DNA of 64,000 nucleotides from Odiellus spinosus (Eukaryota > Arthropoda > Arachnida > Opiliones > Phalangiidae): assembly GCA_963920705.1 (NCBI GenBank), contig CAWUCO010000268.1, positions 1,922,001 to 1,986,000 of the forward strand. The letters are read 5' to 3'. Made by a program: the position numbers and the translations under genes. Below, in pieces: positions 48,458-60,720 of this stretch. Position 1 is the first letter of the stretch. Each line of letters opens with the position of its first letter. The notes beneath the pieces are model-generated. The model was not told the DNA's origin. It searched no databases and was given only the letters and a program-made list of their open reading frames with translations.

Positions 48458-51400
48458 TGAAAAACAAGAAAAATATGGCCAATTCAAGAAACCATACAAT
48501 ATCAAAATAGTCAAATTTCAGATTTTAAAAATTCGCTTTTTGATATTAGATGTTTTTTGAATTGGCCATATTTTTCTTGTTTTTCAACGGATTTTCCAAA
48601 ACTCTTGATTTTCAGATAGACCAATATTTGCTCTTTTGAGTGGTCTTAATTATGTCTAAATCACTTAAAAATCAAAAGTTTTGTGTCCATTTGAATCCAA
48701 CAATCTTGGATTTTTAAGTGTTTTTGCTTTATTTTAACCAATTTGATATTTGTCACAATTTTGCAATTTAGACAAAACCAAAGTCATTCGAAAGAGCAAT
48801 TAATGGACAGTCTAAATAATAAGAGTTTTCAAAAATCCTTTGAAAAACAGGAAAAATATGGCCAATTCAAGAAATCATAGAATATCAAAATAGTCAAATT
48901 TCAGATTTTAAAAATTCGCTTTTTGATATTAGATGTTTTTTGAATTGTCCATATTTTCCATGTTTTTCAACGGATTTTCCAAAACTCTTGATTTTCAGAT
49001 AGACCAATATTTGCTCTTTCGAGTGGTCTTAATTTTGTCTAAATCGCTTAAAAATCAAAAGTTTTGTGTCCATTTGAATCCAATAATCTTGGATTTTTAA
49101 GTGTTTTTGCTTTATTTTAACAAATTTTATATTTGTCACAATTTTGCAATTTAGACAAAACCAAAGTCATTCGAAAGAGCAATTAATGGACAGTCTAAAT
49201 AATAAGAGTTTTCAAAAATCCTTTGAAAAACAGGAAAAATATGGCCAATTCAAGAAATCATAGAATATCAAAATAGTCAAATTTCAGATTTTAAAAATTC
49301 GCTTTTTGATATTAGATGTTTTTTGAATTGTCCATATTTTCCATGTTTTTCAACGGATTTTCCAAAACTCTTGATTTTCAGATAGACCGATATTTGCTTT
49401 TTCGAGTGGTCTTAATTTTGTCTAAATCGCTTAAAAATCAAAAGTTTTGTGTCCATTTGAATCCAATAATCTTGGATTTTTAAGTGTTTTTGCTTTATTT
49501 TAACCAATTTTATATTTGTCACAATTTTGCAACTTAGACAAAACCAAAGTCATTCGAAAGAGCAATTAATGGACAGTCTAAATAACAAGAGTTTTCAAAA
49601 ATCCGTTGAAAAACAAGAAAAATATGGCCAATTCAAAAAATCATACAATATCAAAATAGTCAAATTTCAGATTTTAAAAATTCGCTTTTTGATATTAGAT
49701 GTTTTTTGAATTGTCCATATTTTCCATGTTTTTCAACGGATTTTCCAAAACTCTTGATTTTCAGATAGACCGATATTTGCTTTTTCGAGTGTTCTTAATT
49801 TTGTCTAAATCGCTTAAAAATCAAAAGTTTTGTGTCCATTTGAATCCAATAATCTTGGATTTTTAAGTGTTTTTGCTTTATTTTAACCAATTTTATATTT
49901 GTCACGTCTTAGCAATTTAGACAAAACCAAAGTCATTCGAAAGAGCAATTAATGGACAGTCTAAATAATAAGAGTTTTCAAAAATCCGTTGAAAAACAAG
50001 AAAAATATGGCCAATTTAAGAAACCATACAATATCAAAATAGTCAAATTTCAGATTTTAAAAATTCGCTTTTTGATATTAGAGGTTTTTTGAATTGGCTA
50101 TATTTTCCATGTTTTTCAACGGATTTTCCAAAACTCTTGATTTTCAGATAGACCAATATTTGCTCTTTCGAGTGGTCTTAATTTTGTCTAAATCGCTTAA
50201 AAATCAAAAGTTTTGTGTCCATTTGAATCCAATAATCTTGGATTTTTAAGTGTTTTTGCTTAATTTTAACCAATTTTATAATTGTCACAATTTTGCAATT
50301 TAGACAAAACCAAAGTCATTCGAAAGAGCAATTAATGGACAGTCTAAATAATAAGAGTTTTCAAAAATCCGTTGAAAAACAAGAAAAATATGGCCAATTC
50401 AAGAAACCATACAATATCAAAATAGTCAAATTTCAGATTTTAAAAATTCGCTTTTTGATATTAGATGTTTTTTGAATTGGCTATATTTTCCATGTTTTTC
50501 AACGGATTTTCAAAAACTCTTGTTTTTTAGATAGACCAATATTTGCTCTTTTGAGTAGTCTTAAATTTGTCTAAATCGCTTAAAAATCAAAAGTTTTGTG
50601 TCCATTTGAATCCAATAATCTTGGATTTTTAAGCGTTTTTGCTTAATTTTAACCAATTTTATATTTGTCACAATTTTGCAATTTAGACAAAACCGAAGTC
50701 ATTCGAAAGAGCAATTAATGGACAGTTTAAATAATAAGAGTTTTCAAAAATCCATTGAAAAACAAGAAAAATATGGCCAATTCAAGAAATCATAGAATAT
50801 CAAAATAGTCAAATTTCAGATTTTAAAAATTCGCTTTTTGATATTAGATGCTTTTTGAATTGTCCATATTTTCCATGTTTTTCAACGGATTTTCCAAAAC
50901 TCTTGTTTTTTAGATAGACCAATATTTGCTCTTTCGAGTGGTCTTAATTTTGTCTAAATCGCTTAAAAACCAAAATTTTTGTGTCCATTTGAATCCAATA
51001 ATCTTGGATTTTTAAGCGTTTTTGCTTAATTTTAACCAATTTTATATTTGTCACAATTTTGCAATTTAGACAAATCCAAAGTCATTCGAAAGAGCAATTA
51101 ATGGACAGTCTAAATAATAAGAGTTTTCAAAAATCCGTTGAAAAACAGGAAAAATATGGCCAATTCAAGAAATCATAGAATATCAAAATAGTCAAATTTC
51201 AGATTTTCAAAATTCGCTTTTTGATATTAGATGTTTTTTGAATTGTCCATATTTTCCATGTTTTTCAACGGATTTTCCAAAACTCTTGATTTTCAGATTG
51301 ACCAATATTTGCTCTTTCGAGTGGTCTTAATTTTGTCTAAATCGCTTAAAAATCAAAAGTTTTGTGTCCATTTGAATCCTAAAATCTTGGATTTTTAAGT

Positions 51401-53252
51401 GTTTTTGCTTTATTTTAACCAATTTTATATTTGTCACAATTTTGCAATTTAGACAAAACCAAAGTCATTCGAAAGAGCAATTAATGGACAGTCTAAATAA
51501 CAAGAGTTTTCAAAAATCCGTTGAAAAACAAGAAAAATATGGCCAATTCAAGAAATCACAGAATATCAAAATAGTAAAATTTCAGATTTCCAAAATTCGC
51601 TTTTTGATATTAGATGTTTTTTGAATTGGCTATATTTTCCATGTTTTTCAACGGATTTTCAAAAACTCTTGTTTTTTAGATAGACCAATATTTGCTCTTT
51701 TGAGTAGTCTTAAATTTGTCTAAATCGCTTAAAAATCAAAAGTTTTGTGTCCATTTCAATCCAATAATCTTGGATTTTTAAGTGTTTTTGCTTAATTTTA
51801 ACCAATTTTATATTTGTCACAATTTTGCAATTTAGACAAAACCGAAGTCATTCGAAAGAGCAATTAATGGACAGTTTAAATAATAAGAGTTTTCAAAAAT
51901 CCGTTGAAAAACAAGAAAAATATGGCCAATTCAAGAAATCATAGAATATCAAAATAGTCAAATTTCAGATTTTAAAAATTCGCTTTTTGATATTAGATGT
52001 TTTTTGAATTGTCCATATTTTCCATGTTTTTCAACGGATTTTCCAAAACTCTTGTTTTTTAGATAGACCAATATTTGCTCTTTCGAGTGGTCTTAATTTT
52101 GTCTAAATCGCTTAAAAATCAAAAGTTTTGTGTCCATTTGAATCCAATAATCTTGGATTTTTAAGCGTTTTTGCTTAATTTTAACCAATTTTATATTGGT
52201 CACAATTTTGCAATTTAGACAAAACCAAAGTCATTCGAAAGAGCAATTAATGGACAGTCTAAATAATAAGAATTTTTTAAAAATTAGTTGAAAAACAAGA
52301 AAAATATGGCCAATTCAAGAAACCATACAATATCAAAATAGTCAAATTTCAGATTTTAAAAATTCGCTTTTTGATATTAGATGTTTTTTGAATTGGCTAT
52401 ATTTTCCATGTTTTTTAACGGATTTTCCAAAACTCTTGTTTTTTAAATAGACCAATATTTGCTCTTTCGAGTGGTCTTAATTTTGTCTAAATCGCTTAAA
52501 AATCAAAAGTTTTGTGTCCATTTGAATCCAATAATCTTGGATTTTTAAGTGTTTTTGCTTAATTTTAACTAATTTTATAATTGTCACAATTTTGCAATTT
52601 AGACAAAACCAAAGTCATTCGAAAGAGCAATTAATGGACAGTCTAAATAATAAGAGTTTTCAAACATCCGTTGAAAAACAAGAAAAATATGGACAATTCA
52701 AGAAATCATAGAATATCAAAATAGTCAAATTTCAGATTTTCAAAATTCGCTTTTTGATATTAGATGTTTTTTGAATTGGATATATTTTCCATGTTTTTCA
52801 ACGGATTTTCCAAAACTCTTGTTTTTTAGATTGACCAATATTTGCTCTTTCGAGTGGTCTTAATTTTGTCTAAATCGCTTAAAAATCAAAAGTTTTGTGT
52901 CCATTTGAATCCAATAATCTTGGATTTTCAAGTGTTTTTGCTTAATTTTAACCAATTTTATAATTGTCACAATTTTGCAATTTAGTCAAAACCAAAGTCA
53001 TTCGAAAGAGCAATTAATGGACAGTCTAAATAATAAGAGTTTTCAAAAATCCGTTGAAAAACAAGAAAAATATGGCCAATTCAAGAAACCATACAATATC
53101 AAAATAGTCAAATTTCAGATTTTAAAAATTCGCTTTTTGATATTAGATGTTTTTTGAATTGGCTATATTTTCCATGTTTTTCAACGGATTTTCCAAAACT
53201 CTTGTTTTTTAGATAGACCAATATTTGCTCTTTCGAGTGGTCTTAATTTTGT
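48458..53252. repeat. 383-bp satellite, orientation B block
   Basis: About 12.5 monomers, all reversed relative to the rest of the array, so the 60-codon frame is now on the plus strand. The sequence is more varied than the A blocks. Several monomers carry TCATAG in the right arm, which ends the 60-codon frame early. One has a diverged arm (GAATTTTTTAAAAATTAG near 52270). The CGTCTT variant box is present once (49901-49912). The block ends at TTTTGT, the target of the EnSpm-like element. Confidence 0.96.
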
Positions 53253-53263
53253 CCCCAGTAGCA
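53253..53263 (+). repeat. Left terminal inverted repeat of EnSpm-like element
   Basis: CCCCAGTAGCA, an exact inverted match to 60927-60937, after which the two ends diverge. Confidence 0.9.
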
Positions 53264-53279
53264 TAGGCCGTCCGTTTAA

Positions 53280-53483
53280 GGGTCGGGGCTAGGTCGGACC
53301 AGTCGGTTGGTGGTCCAGGTCGGCTCTTGGACAGAATTACCCTCAATACCGGCTATAACATGGAGCATAACAGTCGGGTGAGAGTAGGTCCAAAGGGACT
53401 GCAGTCACAGCCGGTTGACAGATGGGAATAACTTCTTAACCGACTGTGGTTGTACAGCCTAAAATATTTACGTGCAACCCGAC
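53280..53483. promoter_or_regulatory. Left subterminal GTCGG/CCGAC cluster
   Basis: GTCGG at 53282, 53293, 53302, 53319 and 53373; CCGAC at 53440 and 53479. The first five read in one direction and the last two in the other. Plant En/Spm ends carry analogous short repeats bound by TnpA. A matching cluster lies at the other end, so these are probable binding sites for an element-encoded protein. Confidence 0.65.
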
Positions 53484-55173
53484 TATTACACATTTTATAT
53501 TCGTTTATACAAAGGCTTAGACAGAGATGTTATTTTTCGTCTGCTATTGGCGGGACTTAAATGACACTTAATAGTTATTTTACGAGAAATAGCAAAACTG
53601 ATCGTAGTAAACCCACCATATCCATTAACATCATTTAATTATGTGACAATTAATTTGGGTATGTAATGAAATTTCCGGCAATATTCGATTGTAGTATTCT
53701 TTTATTTTAAATTATTAGGTCGGTGGGTGATTTCGTTTTGGAAGTTATATCTATCATAGAGAATAAAAGTGAAGGAGTAGAAACTCTCGCGTAAAAAATT
53801 AATACAAGCTTCCGGCTAGCTCATTACCCTAGAGCGAAATTTCTTTATATTGCGAGAAGGTAAACCTAAGCTTTAAACTAAAGCGTAACAAGCTGCGCCG
53901 GAGCTGCTACTCAACTCTTTTATTCTCCGTGTATTTATCTTCCACGTTTGTTGATTTGTTCAAGGAGGGGGGTATTTTTCCTCCTCGATGCTCGCGGCCA
54001 CCAGGTGCGGCCACGTGGAGATTTTTTTATACCCCCACTTGACGAGATAATAAATCTCTCCCCCTTTCTTCATCGTTGAACTTGTTGAGCAGCCACCCGT
54101 GCTATACAGTCCGCCATTTTATGCTTCGGATACACTTAGATAGTTGGCCCATACGACTTTTTTGGTAAGTTTTTATCTTAATATATTTACAAATACATCT
54201 CAATCTAATCGAGATTTATTAATAATAGTCAAGCCGTATCGAACATATTTGTACCTCGCGCTTCAGGTGGTTTTAAACTTTAACCAAACATTGAAAAATT
54301 TGGGTAAGGCGTACGAGGCTGCACTGGATACAATCATTAAGAATGAATTCATCTTCACTTAAAGTAAGTGTATTTTCTTTTGTATAATTTTAATCTTTTG
54401 TGGCTCAGATCGTTCGCAATGTTTTCGAAATACCTTAAATAAATTAGTTCGTAGAGTTCTAAAAAAAGTATCTTTAAGTGTTAGGCCTTGGATTAATAAT
54501 AGAAGCTAGTGGTGGCATAGGCTTAACTTGTACTCAGGTACTTTGTCCGGACTACTTCTTTTTCTACGAGGTACAAAATGTAGTATAACTACGCCCACGT
54601 TTGGCCATATGGAAAAAAGTGCCTGAACATACATTGCTTTTCGGGGGAGCGGGTCTGAAGTCGCCTTGCTCTCGAGGCGCCGAGGCGGGGATTTGAGATT
54701 TTTTTTTTTTTTTTTTGGGTTTTTGAATAACTGTATACTAACTGAAAGGCATACGCGAGGGTGATGCCCATACGTTCCCACTCTCTGGTTTAGGTGATAA
54801 AGTGAATATTATATTTTTAGGAAAGCAGTCGCTAAAGCCCTATATATATAGCCCATTCATATTTCGCTAATATACAATAAAATAATTTATACCGTAAGCA
54901 GCTAGAAGACTAAATCGTGACACGCATTCAATGTACTAAGAACATTAGCAGATATTTGTTTTTTTCTTGTAAATATTTTAGGTTAGCGTGAGTTTTTGTA
55001 TGGTTCAGAATATCGAATTCTAACTGCTTATGGTATCAATGATTTTATTATAAATTAGCCATATTTTAGTGAGTTAAACTTGAAAATCCAAAACATTTTT
55101 TGTGAACAATGCGAACGTTTTCTAATATTATTAGAAATCTAATCCTATAGTCATTGTCTTACTAGGACTGAAC
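53484..55173 (+). promoter_or_regulatory. 5' leader region of the EnSpm-like element
   Basis: No supported coding frame in about 1.7 kb. Good splice signals suggest non-coding leader exons: a donor at 54165 (G/GTAAGT), an exon of about 97 bp at 54267-54363 (acceptor CGCTTCAG, donor AAA/GTAAGT), and acceptors at 54821 (TTTTTAG) and just upstream of the transposase ATG (CTTACTAG before 55166). Joining the first two exons gives a stop after a few codons, so coding use is unlikely. A T17-19 tract lies near 54699-54717. The promoter was not located. Confidence 0.45.
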
Positions 55174-57285
55174 ATGGATTCAATTTCAAAGAGGCAACGA
55201 AATAGAATTAACAAACAACTGTATGAGCAACTGCTTGATAATGATAACACTGATTCTAATTTATCTAGCCAGGCAGAGAATGATAGAAATATAGATAGCG
55301 ATGGGCTTAATTATGAAATCTGTCCAAATCTGGAGATAGTGTCTAGTGATACTGAAATATCAGAACAATTTGATCTTTATAATAATGAAATAGAATCTGA
55401 ACTAGATTACGATAACTTAGAATCTCAACAAAATAACGATAACATAGAATCTGAACTGGATAACGATAACTTTCAATTCAATTATGAAAATTTAGGGAGT
55501 AGTAAAATAGATGAATTTAAAACACAATCACTAGATTTTCAATCCGAATTGGCACTTTGGGCATTGAAAAATCGCATTACCCATGTTGCTTTGAATGATT
55601 TGCTAGCTTTGTTACGTAAAAATGGTTTCGAAGTGGCTAAAGACAGTCGAACAGTTTTAAAGACTAAGAGTGCAGTTTCTCAAGTTAAAACCTTTGGGTC
55701 AGGAGAATATGTTTATTATGGAATAAAAAATGGTCTTTCTAAATTTCTCATATGCAATTACCCTTACGAACCGGAAATATCATTAGCGGTTAATATTGAT
55801 GGAGTTCCGATATCAAAAAGTGCTAATAGAGAATTTTGGCCAATTTTGGTCTCAGTTTTTAATTTTGATCAAGGGCTAGTGGGAAAGCCCTTTATGGTTG
55901 CCTTATTTTGTGGGGAAACCAAACCATATCCCTTGAAAGATTATCTTGGGGATTTTATAAACGAGCTCCAAGATTTAGAACGGAACGGATTTCCTCTTGA
56001 TGGAAAAATATATACCGTGAACTTAAAAGGGCCCTTTATTTTAGACACCCCTGCAAAAGCATTTATTAAGTGTACGAAAGGGCACACGGGATATAGTTCC
56101 TGTGACAAATGCGTTATTGAAGGAGAGTATAGAGAAAATCGTATGGTTTTCATAGGCTTAGATTCGGAAAGGCGAACTGACAAGTCTTTTCTCGATAAGT
56201 TAGACGACGATCATCACTCTATAGGAGAACATAGTCCGTTAGTCGAACTAAACATTGGGATGGTTAGCCAGTTCCCATATGACTATTTGCATCTCGTATG
56301 TTTAGGAGTTATGCGCAGATTAGCATATTTTTGGATGAGACAAGGACCTTTTTCTGTTCGTTTGGGTCAGAAAAATATTTCTACAATATCAGAAAGGCTT
56401 AAAAATGCCAGATTTTATATCCCAAGTGATTTTGCGCGAAAACCAAGAGCTCTTAAACACATTGATAAATGGAAAGGGACTGAATTAAGGCAGTTTTTAT
56501 TATATACTAGTCCTATTGTGTTGATTGGGGTTCTTGGGGTAAATGTTCTTAAGCACTTTAGGTTGTTTCATTGCGCCATTTATATTTTTTCTAGTCCCAA
56601 ACTCTGCAAAACACATTCTGGTTATGCGTCGCATCTAATTAAAATTTTTGTGGATGAAATACCCAAATTATATGGTGAAAAATTTGTAGTTATGAACGTG
56701 CATAGTTTATTACATTTATATTTGGACGTTTTAAAATACGGGGCTCTTGATGGATTTAGTGCCTTTTCCTTTGAAAACGAACTTCATTTTATCAAGAGAG
56801 AATTAAGGACTCCAAATAAGCCCTTGCAACAAATTTGCAAACGATTAAGCGAGAAAGAAAATTTTGACCTAACCTTATTATTATCAAAAAATGAAGTACA
56901 ATTTATAAGCCCCTATGACTTTGATTACAACTCCAATCACCGCAGAAATCTTCCTAAAAATGGCAAATCATTCAAAAAAATTAAGTGTGAGAGATTCATA
57001 GTGTCTACCTGCCCTAGTGACTGTTTTTTCTTACTAGAAAATGGTGATTATGTTAAAATTATAAATATTTTTAAACACGAGGACAAACGTATTTTACTTT
57101 TTGGCCAAGAATATACAGAAATTAAGGACTTGTTTAATTATCCTATGAAATCATCTCAGCTTGGGATTGTTAGGGCTTCAGATTTAGCTTCAAAAATTAG
57201 TGTTTTTGAGTTATCATTTATTAGCCAAAAGTGTGTTGCCCTACCACATAAAGGTGGAATGGCCGTCATTCCGATGTTACATTAA
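55174..57285 (+). CDS. tnp2-like (EnSpm/CMC) transposase, 703 aa
   Basis: Predicted to cut at the terminal inverted repeats and move the element. Residues 1-115 are acidic and Asn/Asp-rich with repeated SELDxDN phrases, probably disordered. The catalytic region carries the family's usual landmarks: NIDGVPISKS with D209 and FWPIL following; LDTPAKAF with D291; a cysteine/histidine group CTKGHTGYSSCDKC at 300-313; PYDYLHLVCLGVMRR with D370; H510 and H514 in NVHSLLHL; and FSFENELHFIKR with E534. D209, D291 and E534 are my best guess for the DDE triad. The frame is uninterrupted. The ATG is the first in frame and lies 9 bp after a plausible splice acceptor. Family membership is recognised from motifs only. 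The next gene starts 8 nt after the stop. Confidence 0.85.
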   Translation: MDSISKRQRNRINKQLYEQLLDNDNTDSNLSSQAENDRNIDSDGLNYEICPNLEIVSSDTEISEQFDLYNNEIESELDYDNLESQQNNDNIESELDNDNFQFNYENLGSSKIDEFKTQSLDFQSELALWALKNRITHVALNDLLALLRKNGFEVAKDSRTVLKTKSAVSQVKTFGSGEYVYYGIKNGLSKFLICNYPYEPEISLAVNIDGVPISKSANREFWPILVSVFNFDQGLVGKPFMVALFCGETKPYPLKDYLGDFINELQDLERNGFPLDGKIYTVNLKGPFILDTPAKAFIKCTKGHTGYSSCDKCVIEGEYRENRMVFIGLDSERRTDKSFLDKLDDDHHSIGEHSPLVELNIGMVSQFPYDYLHLVCLGVMRRLAYFWMRQGPFSVRLGQKNISTISERLKNARFYIPSDFARKPRALKHIDKWKGTELRQFLLYTSPIVLIGVLGVNVLKHFRLFHCAIYIFSSPKLCKTHSGYASHLIKIFVDEIPKLYGEKFVVMNVHSLLHLYLDVLKYGALDGFSAFSFENELHFIKRELRTPNKPLQQICKRLSEKENFDLTLLLSKNEVQFISPYDFDYNSNHRRNLPKNGKSFKKIKCERFIVSTCPSDCFFLLENGDYVKIINIFKHEDKRILLFGQEYTEIKDLFNYPMKSSQLGIVRASDLASKISVFELSFISQKCVALPHKGGMAVIPMLH

Positions 57286-57293
57286 ATTTCGGT

Positions 57294-60125
57294 ATGACTA
57301 GTTTTGGTATAGATTTTATGAAGGACTTTTTGATGGGGCGCTTGCCTAATGATTTTATTCTGAATTCGCAGAAATATGCCGCTGTTTTTTTCACTGACGA
57401 TGATACAATTGAAGTGGTGCTTTCAATTTGGTTGCGAGAAGACGGAAAAAAATGTTTTTTGCCAAACAAAGGAGGGCCATCTTTTTTCTCCAAAGCTCTG
57501 AAAAATTCAATACCAGCGGATGATACTTGGCCACAGTATGACTGTGATGTACTTCTTTCAACAAGTAATTATTTGGCTAGTAGATTGCTTTTTGCAGTAA
57601 AATGTAAGAATTTAATTTATAATTTATTTCAGACGATTATGAAAAAGCTCAGGATAAGGCGAAAAGATCCCGCGAGGATATAGAAGTTTGTAAAAGCACT
57701 GATAATGAAGAGGCCAATAAGAAGCGTAGAACCAAAAATAAGCCATATAATGACTCTCAACTTGACGAATACTTATATGGTACAGAAAAATATTTGAAAA
57801 CAAGTGGGCGAAAAAATAAACCTGAATATGAACTGCCAGCTGTACCTATGTTTCCTGTACTTGTGCTTAATGGTAAGCTCATTAAATTTAAGCCTACTTT
57901 ACAAAGTGGTTTTAATAGAATATATTTTTAGACGATAACACAGTTGAGGCTGAAGGCGGAAATATCGAATTAATTGATTCACATCACAATGAACATATTG
58001 AAGATTTTCTAAAAGATAATTGCAAGAATTTTTCTGATGTACATAACAAAGAAAATTCATTTGACGAAGAAATACTTCCTGTGGATGACTTTACCAAACA
58101 AGCTACTGTTAATGACATTCCTACAAAAGGTAAAATTTGGGAGCTTATAAATCCTTTTTCAACATTCTACGGTTTAAACATTATAATGAGTGATAAATAC
58201 CTCATTTGGACTGACTTGAAGGAATTGTATTGTCTATTTGGTTTAGGAATAACATTCCTTTTAAAGGTAGAATGAAGTCTGACAACTGGTGTTTTTATCG
58301 ATTCCTTAAACTTTAATAGGCCTATTTCATTATTAAAAAAATATACAAAATAAAATTAAATTAGAAATCTATTTTTATTTTACTTGAAAAGTGTGGATTC
58401 ACGGGGGATTTAAAAAATTTTGTAATAGATGCTCCATGTAATCAGCGCGCCTCTTTACTCGGCACAATGAGATCGCTTATTGTTCGGAGCATCTAATAAA
58501 AAAATGTAAATCCCCGGTGAATCCCAGCGAAGCCTACTTTTCGAGTAAGTTAAGTTAAAAATTTATTTCTAGTTTAATAAAAATTTGTAAATTGTTTTTT
58601 GATGAACGTAATGACTTTACCAAAATATAAATCAACGGGCTATTATTCCAATTAATTATTTATGTTATTTATCATGCAGGAAAACCCAGTGTCAAATGCT
58701 TGGAACAATTTGGAGGGGACGCTGCTTCAACATCATCAAATAAGACTCCTACGTTCTGTTTTAAAAGAAAACAACCTGAAAATGATAAGCGACATGACTC
58801 AAGATCAAGAAAAAGGGATAACGACAAGGAAAAGCGAGGAGAGAGTACCCCAAAACATAGGAAGAAAAGTCCAACATATAAAAAACTGACAGAAACTAGC
58901 AAAACTTTCACAAACAATAGTACAGAAAGTAGCGATACTGAAACTGATTTGGGAAGCTCAAAGCATCGCAATTGCAGTAAGTAAAATTAATATAAATTTA
59001 ATGAAAGCATAAGTTTATAATGTACGATCAATAAGTATGTATCACAAGTATGTGTGAAACAACGTATAGATTTCCGCAAAGTCCAGGTGAGGCCACATAA
59101 AAAACTAAACAATGAGATATGGACTGACAACGGAAGTGGACATACGTATAATATATACTTATGATAACAGTAAAAATAAAGTCCTTCTAGGAAATAATTT
59201 AATATCTAAATTTATGTTACTCTTAAGGTACTAATAAACTGAGTATGAGGGATATTTCCAATCAAAGTCATAGTGATAGCGAAGATGAAGAAAATTTCAG
59301 ATTTTTGAAAAGTAAAAGGTCCTTCCAACAAAAACAATCTTCTTCGAAAAATGGAAATACATTTTCTACTTCAAAATCGGATAAGGTTATTTCTGAGCAA
59401 AGTAAGCCTAGCTTTTTCTGTTACATTGCAAATTACGTGTTAAACAGTAAATAATGGAAATTTTTTATGAAAATCATAGAATTCCAGAAACAAGTTCTGT
59501 ATACTTTAAATGATCTTAAACAGCAAGTTGCTAATATTTCAACTTCTGTACGCCATATTTCCTCCGTTTTGCTCGAAAAGGAAACCTTTGAAAATGATGA
59601 AATGTGTGATATTCAATTCCCACTAAAAACTCTTGCTCAACTTAAAGACTTGGAAGACCGTATGAGTGACAAGGAATTTAGTAAACAAATGGTAGGCTGA
59701 TTTCATTTGTTCTAGTTTGGTATTTGCATAAAATTCTAATAAAATAATTTTTTCACAGATCAGAAAATTGTCATCATGGGGTGGCAACAATGTCAAAAAT
59801 ACAACTCGACGGATATTATATGAGGTCATACCAAAGCCACTCATTGACCAGTTTAATTGGATTGGAGCTAACGGGAAAGAATCTTTGAGAAAATTGACTT
59901 TGATTAATGTCATTAAAAGTAAAAATTTAATCATGATCGTTAGCAGTAAATTTAAACTTTTATATTTATAATTGTATTTTACTCCTTAAAGGTGCTGTAA
60001 GAGGACAGCCAAAGCATACGCAAGCGACCGATTTTGAAATGGAAAAAGTCATGAAAGCGTTTGTTAAGCACAAGGCAGACCAGAATGGGGGGCGCAAACT
60101 ACGCGAAAATAAACAACAGCAATGA
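57294..60125 (+). CDS. Spliced DUF4806-like protein, 8 exons, 561 aa (reconstructed)
   Basis: Exons inferred: 57294-57564, 57633-57872, 57932-58129, 58680-58976, 59228-59401, 59480-59691, 59759-59918, 59992-60125. All seven introns are GT-AG, every junction keeps phase, and the sum is 562 codons with a TGA stop. Residues 1-100 resemble the N-terminal module found with DUF4806 (YAAVFFTDDDTIEVV, then WLREDGKKC, then NDYEKAQ after splicing). A basic and Ser-rich middle follows (KRKQPENDKRHDSRSRKR). A coiled-coil-like stretch lies at about 394-425. The C-terminal domain, about 440-545, has FPLKTLAQLKDLE, LSSWGGNNVK, FNWIG and AVRG. DUF4806 has no assigned function. By position it may be the DNA-binding partner of the transposase, like plant TnpA; that is inference. 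No transcript data were available. Confidence 0.82.
58349..58354 (+). terminator. Possible polyadenylation signal in intron 3
   Basis: AATAAA inside the 550-bp third intron of the DUF4806-like gene. It could end a transposase transcript that is not spliced into the second gene. AT-rich context makes chance likely. Confidence 0.3.
58381..58551. repeat. Small foldback (MITE-like) in intron 3
   Basis: Imperfect inverted arms of about 42 bp or more: ATTCACGGGGGATTTA near 58399 and, as complement, ATTCACCGGGGATTTA ending near 58522. Both continue to GATGCTCC / GGAGCATC on the inside and to ACTTGAAAAGT / ACTTTTCGAGTAAGT on the outside. The loop is about 50 bp. It lies wholly inside the intron. Confidence 0.75.
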
Positions 60126-60700
60126 AAAGCGTGTTTTTTTTTACAAAAATAAATGAATTTTTCATCTTTTAATTTTTATTATTGTCGAATTGATTCAATT
60201 GGTGAATATATAAAATGCTTTTTTGGCTTGGTCAACTTGTTGAGTTTAGCGAAATCGTCACTAGTAGTAGAAGGCAGGTGACGCCATAGAAACAAGTGGA
60301 GCAAGCCATTATATATATTTACCTATTATAAATAGCAAAGGGTGACTTTTCTTTCAGGATTATTGGAGGCCACAGCTGGCTATCAGGTATAAAGTTTACC
60401 AGCTGTTTCTGTTATTTACCCACCTAATGAACTAGCTAATAATGGGAACATTTTGGCAACATTGCTTGTTTACCGACTGCCAAATGAGTATTAAAACTAC
60501 CAATAAAAATATGGTTGGGTTGGAAGAATATGGGCTGTTTATAAACCCCAAAAATCCTGTTAAAATGCTAGTGCAAAAAGGGTTGTATATGAACCCAAAC
60601 GAACTGTAACCAACTAAGTAATAGAGGGTAAAATTACTAGTCTGGAGAGGGTGTTGTTATGCTAAAACTAGCCTATCTACCTACCGCAAAAACACTAGTA
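60126..60700 (+). other. 3' untranslated and internal region of EnSpm-like element
   Basis: AATAAA at 60148-60153, 23 bp after the DUF4806-like stop, is the likely polyadenylation signal for that gene. I see no coding frame or repeat in the rest. Confidence 0.5.
60148..60153 (+). terminator. Polyadenylation signal of the DUF4806-like gene
   Basis: AATAAA, 23 bp downstream of the TGA, followed by T-rich sequence. Confidence 0.6.
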
Positions 60701-60720
60701 AAATAATTGGTCATTTTAAG

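Noticed and set aside
99-53157. Dozens of 60-86-codon frames beginning MQFRQNQSHSKEQ or similar as a gene family
   Set aside because: They recur exactly once per satellite monomer, cross the foldback arm and spacer, and are broken by stops in several monomers. No start context or known domain supports them. They are a by-product of the repeat.
19383-53260. Palindrome arms as preferred insertion sites
   Set aside because: Copia, MITE and EnSpm ends fall in or at the edge of arms, but arms and spacer make up about 70 percent of the monomer, and the Gypsy element lies in the linker. The sample is too small.
54144-54362. 72-codon frame upstream of the transposase
   Set aside because: It runs across strong splice signals (donor at 54165, acceptor before 54267), so it is unlikely to be translated as a unit. 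Joining the exons gives an early stop.
54506-54781. Minus-strand frames of 60-91 codons with a lysine run
   Set aside because: The lysine run is a long A/T tract and there is no domain or conservation evidence.
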